Shown here in pieces: positions 7,289 through 12,885 of a stretch of DNA of 21,004 nucleotides. A program made the translations under genes and the position numbers. The notes under the pieces were generated by a model that made no database searches, had not been told where the DNA came from, and saw nothing but the letters and a program-made list of their open reading frames with translations. The DNA comes from PVC group bacterium (GTDB taxonomy: Bacteria > Verrucomicrobiota > Kiritimatiellia > SS1-B-03-39 > UBA6053). Each line of letters opens with the position of its first letter. Within the stretch, counting starts at the first letter, position 1. The stretch spans positions 1 to 21,004 of the forward strand of contig PXAS01000155.1 in the NCBI GenBank assembly GCA_003565815.1. Direction: 5' to 3'.

Positions 7289-7333
7289 CAAAAAAAGGAA
7301 TATTTCAAGGAAAGGGGGATCGAACCCTTGCTA
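7289..7333 (-). terminator. Possible terminator or tRNA T-arm-like patch downstream of RNase R
   Basis: On the minus strand, after the rnr stop, AAGGG and CCCTT can form a short stem around a TTCGATCC loop, and a run of seven T follows about 20 nt later. It could be a weak terminator for rnr. The same bases (GGGTTCGATCCCC) read like a tRNA T-arm, but no 5' tRNA half, matching acceptor stem or CCA is present. Both readings are weak. Confidence 0.3.
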
Positions 7334-7341
7334 TGATGGAT

Positions 7342-9555
7342 TTACATACGCTCGGGCAAAAAGTCCACCTGACGGGATTCGAGATCCACGCGGTCGATCC
7401 GAACCTCCACATCGTCTCCCAACTGAATGACGCGTCCGGTCTTGCGTCCCGTGGCCCGGGTGCCGGTGGAATTCACCTCGTAATAATCCCCGTCAAGCTT
7501 GGGAAAGGGAATCAACCCCCGCTGACCGCTTTCGGTGAGTTCCACCAAAACGCCGCGGGGAATGACGTTGCTGACTTTGGCGGGGTAGGGGCCGTTATGA
7601 CCTTGGTTGAGTTGATCCAAATAGAAATGCAGGCGTTTGGTTTCGATGGTTTCCTGTTCCGCCGCCGCCGCCGCCCGTTCGCGTTCACTGCTGTGAATGC
7701 AAATTTTCCGCAAATCCGCGTCGGTGTAGGGATTGGGCAGATTCTGCTCCAGGGCCACCAGCAACCGGTGGGCAATCAAATCGGGATACCGCCGGATCGG
7801 CGAGGTGAAATGGGTATAGGTGTCGAAGGCCAGTCCAAAATGCTCGCCCAGCTCTTCGCTGTACACGGCGCGGTTCATGTTCTTGAGCAAAGTGATGGTC
7901 ACGGCCTGCCGCATGGGGTCGGCCATTTCCCGTCCGATGATCTCGTTGAGGGTTTCCCGGCTGACCGGCACGCCGTCGATGCCCATTTGCCGGAGTTCCT
8001 CGGCCATCTGTTTGAAATCCTCTTCGCTGGGTTCATCGTGGATCCGGTAAATGGCAATGCCAAAACGACCCGCCAAGAGGGCGCCCACTTCGCGGTTGGC
8101 CATCAACATGCATTCTTCCACCAGATGATTGGCCTCGATCGAGATTTTTCGCGTGAAACCGATCACCTGCCCCTGCTTATCCAAAACGCACCGGGTTTCC
8201 GGCATTTCAAAATTGAGGGCGTATTCCCGCATCCGCTTTTTCCGCAGTTTGCGGGTCAGCCGTCCGATGGACAACACCGCGTCGCGCACTTCGTCGGACA
8301 GGCCTTTCACCATGCCGCCATCCAGAAGGGTCTGGGCGTCCTCATAGGTCAAACGCGCCTTGCTGTGAATCACGGAACGGCAGGTATCCACGGAGACCAC
8401 CTTGCCATGGGGATTGATGTCCAAAAACACGGAATGGGCCAGACGGTCTTGGTTGGGCACCAGACTGCAAAGGTCGTTGGTCAAATGTTCCGGCAACATG
8501 GGCACGACCCGATCCACCAAATACGCGCTGGTGCCGCGCTCGCGCGCTTCCATGTCCAGGGGACCGTCGGGGGTCACGAAATGGGCCACGTCGGCAATGT
8601 GAATCCCCACCCGAAAGGCACCGTTTTCCAGGGAATCAATGTTCAACGCATCGTCAAAATCCCGGGCATCCTCCGGATCGATGGTGAAAATCAGTTTGTC
8701 CCGCAAATCCCGGCGGACCTTTACATCCTCGTCCGTGACCGCCACCTTGTAGGCCAGGGCTTCCTTCATGACCTCATCGGAAAAATCCGAGGTCAAATTG
8801 TGTGTGCGCATGATGGCGAGAATATCCACCCCGACATCATCCATGTGCCCCAAATCCTCGATGAGCACTCCGGATTCACGTTCGCTCGCAGAGGCGCGAT
8901 CATCCAACCGCACCACCACTTTGTGGCCCGATTTGGGGGACACCCCCTCGAAATCCCGGACCCGCACCGTATCCTTGAAACGGCTGTCATCCGGCAGGAG
9001 CGACCAATTGCCCCCGCTTTTCCGCAGAGTGCCCACGCAGGTGAGGGTTCCCCGCTCCAAAATTTCGAGAATCGCCCCCTCGAACAAATCACCATCCGCG
9101 GCTCCTTTTTTTCGTGACGGCACGACCTTGGCCCGAACCCGGTCCCCCTGGCGGGCCAGCCCGGTGGCATGGGGCGGGATGAACACCTCCTCCAACGGAG
9201 GCGCTTCCGTGGTCACATCCGTTTCCTCCGGTTCCACGGCCAAAAAGCCGAAACCATGCGGATGCAGAGACAAAATCCCCGTGACCTCCCGTTCCGAAAA
9301 CGCTTCCCCCTTGCCACTTTTGCGCTGGGGACTGTTTTTCTCGGCGCTTTTCGATTTTTGGGTCCAGGCGATGCGATTGCTGCCCAGTTTTTCCACCAGT
9401 CCGTCGCTTTCCATCTGGCGCAGGATCTTGCGCATCAGTTTTCGTTGGCTGTTGTCCAGACCCAAATGCCCCAGAATGGCATGCATTTTCATGGGACGGT
9501 ATTCAGGTTTTGCCAAGAAGGCTTCGATTTGTCGTTGCAGTTGTTCAGGTTTCAT
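7342..9555 (-). CDS. rnr: Ribonuclease R (RNB-family 3'-5' exoribonuclease)
   Basis: A 737-residue RNase II/RNase R-type exonuclease, which degrades structured RNA processively from the 3' end in the cytoplasm. Domains run in the usual order. An N-terminal winged helix covers about residues 1-70 (RPMKMHAILGHLGL, LRQMESDGLVEKLG). A basic linker and cold-shock/OB domains follow (HPHGFGFLAVEPEE near 110). The RNB catalytic domain carries the motif IDPEDARDFDDAL, with metal-binding Asp293, Asp299, Asp301 and Asp302. A C-terminal S1 domain (GPYPAKVSNVIPRGVLVELTESG) ends near the C-terminus. The long Lys-rich tail of the E. coli enzyme is absent. The winged helix and overall length favour RNase R over RNase II. 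The start at 9555 begins just before the winged helix with a GGAGA site upstream; the open frame to 9732 overlaps glgA and is not used. The gene diverges from glgA across 49 bp. Confidence 0.94.
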   Translation of the reverse strand: MKPEQLQRQIEAFLAKPEYRPMKMHAILGHLGLDNSQRKLMRKILRQMESDGLVEKLGSNRIAWTQKSKSAEKNSPQRKSGKGEAFSEREVTGILSLHPHGFGFLAVEPEETDVTTEAPPLEEVFIPPHATGLARQGDRVRAKVVPSRKKGAADGDLFEGAILEILERGTLTCVGTLRKSGGNWSLLPDDSRFKDTVRVRDFEGVSPKSGHKVVVRLDDRASASERESGVLIEDLGHMDDVGVDILAIMRTHNLTSDFSDEVMKEALAYKVAVTDEDVKVRRDLRDKLIFTIDPEDARDFDDALNIDSLENGAFRVGIHIADVAHFVTPDGPLDMEARERGTSAYLVDRVVPMLPEHLTNDLCSLVPNQDRLAHSVFLDINPHGKVVSVDTCRSVIHSKARLTYEDAQTLLDGGMVKGLSDEVRDAVLSIGRLTRKLRKKRMREYALNFEMPETRCVLDKQGQVIGFTRKISIEANHLVEECMLMANREVGALLAGRFGIAIYRIHDEPSEEDFKQMAEELRQMGIDGVPVSRETLNEIIGREMADPMRQAVTITLLKNMNRAVYSEELGEHFGLAFDTYTHFTSPIRRYPDLIAHRLLVALEQNLPNPYTDADLRKICIHSSERERAAAAAEQETIETKRLHFYLDQLNQGHNGPYPAKVSNVIPRGVLVELTESGQRGLIPFPKLDGDYYEVNSTGTRATGRKTGRVIQLGDDVEVRIDRVDLESRQVDFLPERM

Positions 9556-9604
9556 GAAATAGATGATTCTCCGATATGTGAATGGAAAAAGAAAGGTAAA
9601 AACA

Positions 9605-11080
9605 ATGATCGAGGATCCCAGGCCATGCGTTTTGTTCGTCAGCAGTGAATCCAGGCCCTTTGCCAGCACGGGCGGACTCGCCGACGTTGCCGAGGCGCTC
9701 CCCAACGAATTGAATCGTCGAGGCGTGCGCATGGAACGCGTGATGCCGTTGTACCGGAGTGTGGTTGAAGGGCAGGGGACCGGAGGATACCGGCTTGAGC
9801 GAACCCTTCACACCCTGAAAATTCCCATGGGGCATGAGGTGATTGATGCGGATATTCATCAATGCAAACACCGCGGAACCCTGACGTACTTCGTGGGATG
9901 TGAAGAATTCTTCGATCGAACCGAACTATACGCGCTTCCGCACAGAGAGTACAGAGATAATTTCAAACGTTTTCTGTTTTTCCAAAAAGCGGTCGTCGCC
10001 CTGATCGACGGCTTGGACCGCCCGTACGATGTCATTCACCTCAACGACTGGCAAACGGGACTCATTCCGCTGTTCCTGGAAAAGGGCATCAATGGCACCG
10101 GGCGCCAACGCCGGGAAAAAATCCTCTTCACCATTCACAACCTCGCGTACCAAGGGCTCTATCCGGCCACGCATCTGTACGAAACGAATCTGCCGGGCAA
10201 TCAACTTCAGAACTATCCCGAGCTTGAGTTTTATGGCAAAATCAACCTCATGAAGGCCGGACTCCTCAAGTCCGACAGGGTCAACACCGTCAGCCCCACC
10301 TATGCCCGCGAAATCGAAACCCCGGCTTTCGGCCATGGATTGGACGGCGTGATGCGCTCGCTGCCGGTTCCCGTCGTGGGCGTGGTCAATGGCGTGGATA
10401 CGGAGGGATGGAACCCCGGGACCGATCCCGCTTTGCCCGCGAATTACTCGGTCGCGTCTCTGAAAGGCAAAGAAACCTGCAAACGCGCTTTGATCGGAGA
10501 ATTCGGCTTGAAATACGAACGGGACGTGCCGCTCTTTGTGCTGGTGGGGCGACTGGTCGAGCAAAAAGGCTTGGACGTGCTTGCCAATGCCATGGAACGC
10601 ATGATGAATTTTCCGCTGCAATTTTTGCTGCTCGGTTCCGGCCAGGAGGTCTACCATCATTTGGTGAACGACTGGAACCAACGCTGGCCCGAACGCTTCC
10701 GGGGAAAAATCGGATACAACGTGGATTTGAGCCATCGCATGGAGGCGGGCGCCGATTTTTTCCTCATGCCCAGTGCCTTCGAACCCTGCGGACTCAACCA
10801 GCTCTACAGCCTCCGTTACGGCACCATTCCCATCGTCAATCGCACCGGCGGACTCGTCGACACGGTCACCGATCTCCGCAAAGACCCCGGACACGGCAAC
10901 GGCTTCCACATGGGCTCGTACAGTCCCGAGGCGCTGTTGGAATGCATCCGTGAAGCCATCAGCCTGTTCCATGACAAAAAAAGCCTCCGCAAATACCGCC
11001 TGCACGGCATGAAGCAGGACGTCAGTTGGTCCAAAACCGCCGAAGAATATCTCAAACTGTATCAAAGCTTGTCCGTTTAG
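9605..11080 (+). CDS. glgA: Glycogen/starch synthase (ADP-glucose type, GT5)
   Basis: A 491-residue GT5 glycogen synthase, which elongates alpha-1,4-glucan from ADP-glucose. The GT5 catalytic domain starts at the N-terminus (CVLFVSSESRPFASTGGLADVAEALP). HLNDWQTGLIPLFL and TIHNLAYQG follow, with NLMKAGLLKSDRVNTVSPTYA in the middle. The C-terminal GT-B domain has GRLVEQKGLDVL (Arg and Lys donor contacts) and the catalytic-site signature PSAFEPCGLNQLYSLRYGT, then RTGGLVDTV. Length matches the family (about 480). The odd point is Ser21, where nearly all members have Lys in the K-T/V-G-G-L motif (Lys15 in E. coli). ATG 9605 is preceded by GAAAGG and is preferred over the in-frame ATG at 9563. It is divergent from rnr. 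No glgB, glgC or glgP is in the window. Confidence 0.94.
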   Translation: MIEDPRPCVLFVSSESRPFASTGGLADVAEALPNELNRRGVRMERVMPLYRSVVEGQGTGGYRLERTLHTLKIPMGHEVIDADIHQCKHRGTLTYFVGCEEFFDRTELYALPHREYRDNFKRFLFFQKAVVALIDGLDRPYDVIHLNDWQTGLIPLFLEKGINGTGRQRREKILFTIHNLAYQGLYPATHLYETNLPGNQLQNYPELEFYGKINLMKAGLLKSDRVNTVSPTYAREIETPAFGHGLDGVMRSLPVPVVGVVNGVDTEGWNPGTDPALPANYSVASLKGKETCKRALIGEFGLKYERDVPLFVLVGRLVEQKGLDVLANAMERMMNFPLQFLLLGSGQEVYHHLVNDWNQRWPERFRGKIGYNVDLSHRMEAGADFFLMPSAFEPCGLNQLYSLRYGTIPIVNRTGGLVDTVTDLRKDPGHGNGFHMGSYSPEALLECIREAISLFHDKKSLRKYRLHGMKQDVSWSKTAEEYLKLYQSLSV

Positions 11081-11107
11081 AGAACGGGCTCCGTTCTGGA
11101 CGAGCCC
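11081..11107 (+). terminator. Hairpin pair directly after glgA
   Basis: AGAACGG (11081-11087) and CCGTTCT (11091-11097) form a perfect 7-bp stem with a 3-nt loop starting at the first base after the glgA stop. GGGCTC (11086-11091) and GAGCCC (11102-11107) form an alternative 6-bp stem that excludes the first. No U-tract follows, so as a rho-independent terminator it is atypical. A role in 3'-end stability is as likely. Confidence 0.35.
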
Positions 11108-11110
11108 TAA

Positions 11111-11208
11111 GTTGCGCAAGCGGAAGTGCCATGTCTCCACGGCATCGACACGGGTGGCGGCAATCCGCCGTGCATCCGTCAATCCGCCACTCAGCTTCCG
11201 TTATCAAC
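11111..11208. other. Foldable, possibly structured-RNA or repeat element
   Basis: A nested set of complementary arms is visible. The outer stems are GTTG/CAAC (11111-11114 with 11205-11208) and CGGAAG/CTTCCG (11121-11126 with 11195-11200). An internal hairpin is TGCCATG/CACGGCA with one mismatch around a TCTC loop (11127-11144). GTGGCGG (11154-11160) can pair with CCGCCAC (11184-11190), and its GGCGG part alternatively with CCGCC (11165-11169). This could be a small structured RNA or a dispersed palindromic repeat. The strand of action is unknown. Confidence 0.3.
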
Positions 11209-11271
11209 AAAAGATATCAACACATTACTTAAACCATTGCATTGCAATAGATTACAGATTACTGTATTATA

Positions 11272-11287
11272 CATAATATATATTATG
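11272..11287. repeat. Perfect 16-bp AT palindrome
   Basis: CATAATATATATTATG is its own reverse complement and sits in a markedly AT-rich stretch (about 11210-11290) in otherwise GC-rich DNA. It could be a protein-binding site, an easily melted promoter region or a remnant of transferred DNA. No gene starts immediately downstream. Confidence 0.45.
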
Positions 11288-11349
11288 CGACGTTGAATAT
11301 GGAGGGTTCCGCCGGGGCGAATCTCATACGGCTGAATTTTGGAGTTGAT

Positions 11350-11485
11350 CCTGCGGATGCTTCGCCGGACTGCGGATCATCGTCGGAATTCCACTGGAAA
11401 CGACAAATGATTCGCGGGACGACATCGCCATTCGCAGAATTCCCTTCCCCCAAAAAAATCCGCAGGACGGCGAAGCATCCGCAGG
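11350..11485. repeat. 136-bp element bounded by 28-bp inverted repeats
   Basis: The 18-bp sequence CCTGCGGATGCTTCGCCG (11350-11367) recurs as a perfect reverse complement at 11468-11485. The match continues inward past two mismatched positions to 28-bp arms (11350-11377 and 11458-11485). The spacer of 80 bp holds no open frame. The shape fits a MITE or REP/BIME-like non-autonomous element. No target-site duplication is obvious. Confidence 0.6.
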
Positions 11486-11604
11486 GTAAAAAATCTTCGC
11501 ATCTTTCTCCACATTCGCGGCCCCCCCGCAGGAATCAGCGGGTTTACAACTCCGATTGCCATCTTCTCAAAAAATCAGCCGGAATCTCAGTGGGTTGCAG
11601 AATG

Positions 11605-11650
11605 TTCCGAGCGTCGGAAGCCTCTCTGGAAAAACTTCCGATGCTCGGAA
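11605..11650. repeat. Second inverted repeat with 16-bp arms
   Basis: TTCCGAGCGTCGGAAG (11605-11620) and CTTCCGATGCTCGGAA (11635-11650) are reverse complements apart from one position, separated by 14 bp. Each arm is itself partly self-complementary (TTCCGA...TCGGAA), which is typical of REP-like units. It is unrelated in sequence to the 11350-11485 element. Confidence 0.55.
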
Positions 11651-11692
11651 AGTCCGCTTGCCTTGATGTCAGCGGTTCTTGCCTTGAAATTT

Positions 11693-11720
11693 GGATATTC
11701 CTTGTTGGATATTGGATATT
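11693..11720. repeat. Triple GGATATT direct repeat
   Basis: GGATATT occurs at 11693-11699, 11707-11713 and 11714-11720, i.e. spaced by 14 and then 7 bp. Similar TTGGATATT-rich text is common in dispersed intergenic debris of environmental bacteria. I see no gene or site that would explain it here. Confidence 0.4.
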
Positions 11721-11789
11721 ATCCGTCATCCTGATCGCCGTCCGTCCAACGTTCGCGGGGCATTCGTTGGAAAAAGGCGGGATTTTAAC

Positions 11790-11818
11790 TTGAAGTTTGC
11801 CGTAATGATGTGAATAAA
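11790..11818 (+). promoter_or_regulatory. Candidate sigma70-type promoter for the iron transporter operon
   Basis: TTGAAG (11790-11795), then a 17-bp spacer and AATAAA (11813-11818), each matching 4 of 6 consensus positions. Transcription would begin about 40 nt before the ATG at 11863. No clear Fur box is visible. Confidence 0.3.
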
Positions 11819-11820
11819 GC

Positions 11821-11850
11821 ATGTGCTTGACATATCAACCATATGCTTGA
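11821..11850 (+). promoter_or_regulatory. Direct repeats just upstream of the iron-binding protein gene
   Basis: ATGTGCTTGA (11821-11830) and ATATGCTTGA (11841-11850) match at 9 of 10 positions with a 20-bp period, close to two helical turns. They end 12 nt before the start codon, downstream of the candidate promoter. This arrangement could bind a regulator, or affect translation, of the iron operon. Confidence 0.3.
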
Positions 11851-11862
11851 ACTGGACCCAAT

Positions 11863-12882
11863 ATGAAACAGCCATTTTTTCTTCTTCTTTTCCTGCTCGC
11901 GGGCTTTCTTTCGTCCTTCCCTTCCCAGGCGGATGAGATCACCGTTTACAGCCATCGCCATTATCCTTCGGACGATGTGTTGTTTGCGAAATTCACCGAA
12001 CAAAGCGGTATCCGCGTGCGCGTGGTGAAAGCGGGCGCCGACGAGTTGATCGAGCGTTTGCGCGCCGAAGGCGATAACACTCGCGCGGACGTGCTTCTCA
12101 CCGCCGACGCCGGGCGTTTGCATATCGCAAAGTCAGCCGATTTGCTTCTGCCCTTGGAATCCGAAACGTTGACCGAACGGATTCCCGAAGCGTATCGCGA
12201 CCCGGACAACACTTGGTTCGGGTTCACTTTGCGGGCCCGGGTGATCATTTACGCAAAGGACCGGGTGAATCCGAATGAACTTTCCACCTATGAGGATTTG
12301 GCCGACCGGAAATGGCGCGGTCGTCTTTTGGCCCGCTCCTCTTCCCATATTTACAATCAGTCCCTGCTCGCATCCTTGATTGCCGCCCACGGGGAAGCCG
12401 AAGCCCTGAATTGGGCCCGTGCGGTGCGAAGAAACCTGATCCGCGCCCCCCAGGGAAATGACCGCGACCAAATGCGGTCCGTGGCCAGAGGGCTCGCCGA
12501 TGTCGCCATCGTCAACACTTACTATTTGGGACTCATGCACAATTCTCCCGACCCGCAGGACCGTGAATTGGCGGGAAGGCTTGCCGTGTTTTACCCCAAT
12601 CAGGACGGTCGGGGCATTCACGTGAACATCAGCGGCGGTGGCGTGGTGAAAGCGTCCCGGCATCCCGAACAGGCGCAAAAATTCCTGGAATTCCTCGTTT
12701 CCGAGGAAGCCCAAAAAACCTTTCCACAAACCACCAGCGAATTTCCCGTGCTGGCGGGAGTCGAATTGTCCGATTTGCAAAAAAGTTGGGGGGATTTCAA
12801 AGCGGACACCCTAAACCTTGGCAAGTTGGGCGAACTCAATGTGACCGCCGTTCGCCTTTTCAATTTGTCCGGGTGGGAATAA
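11863..12882 (+). CDS. fbpA: Ferric iron ABC transporter, periplasmic binding protein (FbpA/FutA type)
   Basis: A 339-residue extracytoplasmic binding protein of the ferric-binding (FbpA/FutA/AfuA/SfuA) group. A signal peptide (residues 1-23, LLLFLLAGFLSSFPSQA) precedes the mature start DEITVYSHRHYPSDD, whose Tyr29, His31 and nearby residues form the N-lobe edge of the metal site. The C-lobe has VNTYYLG with the Tyr220-Tyr221 dyad that coordinates Fe3+ in this family. Other family segments are VRVVKAGADELIERL, ADVLLTADAGRLH and NISGGGVVKASRHPEQAQKFLEFLVS. Length is normal. The permease gene begins 3 nt after its stop and the ATPase overlaps that gene's end, so this is the first gene of a three-gene operon. 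Ligand specificity (Fe3+ rather than another oxyanion or metal) rests on the tyrosines and synteny. Confidence 0.92.
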   Translation: MKQPFFLLLFLLAGFLSSFPSQADEITVYSHRHYPSDDVLFAKFTEQSGIRVRVVKAGADELIERLRAEGDNTRADVLLTADAGRLHIAKSADLLLPLESETLTERIPEAYRDPDNTWFGFTLRARVIIYAKDRVNPNELSTYEDLADRKWRGRLLARSSSHIYNQSLLASLIAAHGEAEALNWARAVRRNLIRAPQGNDRDQMRSVARGLADVAIVNTYYLGLMHNSPDPQDRELAGRLAVFYPNQDGRGIHVNISGGGVVKASRHPEQAQKFLEFLVSEEAQKTFPQTTSEFPVLAGVELSDLQKSWGDFKADTLNLGKLGELNVTAVRLFNLSGWE

Positions 12883-12885
12883 GCG

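Larger units (their letters stand above)
11081..11862. other. Gene-free, repeat-rich island between glgA and the iron transporter
   Basis: About 780 bp without a credible gene. It contains, in order, the glgA 3' hairpins, a foldable element (11111-11208), an AT-rich stretch with a palindrome (about 11210-11290), a 28-bp-armed inverted repeat (11350-11485), a second inverted repeat (11605-11650), a GGATATT cluster (11693-11720) and a probable promoter with direct repeats just before the iron-binding protein. A 166-codon open frame across it is built from the repeat arms and is not credible as a gene. Base composition shifts strongly within the island, unlike the flanking genes, which fits accumulation of small mobile or degraded elements. 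Confidence 0.6.

Noticed and set aside
7303..7380. A complete tRNA gene on the minus strand
   Set aside because: Only a T-arm-like segment is present; no pairing acceptor stem, D-arm or anticodon arm, and it would run into the rnr coding region.
7333..9117. A 594-codon plus-strand open frame opposite RNase R
   Set aside because: Antisense shadow: rich in His, Gly and Pro without domains, and the minus strand carries the full RNB motif set.
11111..11208. Integron attC site
   Set aside because: GTTG/CAAC ends and nested stems recall attC, but the required RYYYAAC...GTTRRRY boxes are not present and no integrase or cassette is nearby.
11293..11793. A 166-codon plus-strand open frame in the repeat island
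   Set aside because: Its codons are made of the inverted-repeat arms and GGATATT text, it has no ribosome site, and the translation resembles no protein family; treated as non-coding.
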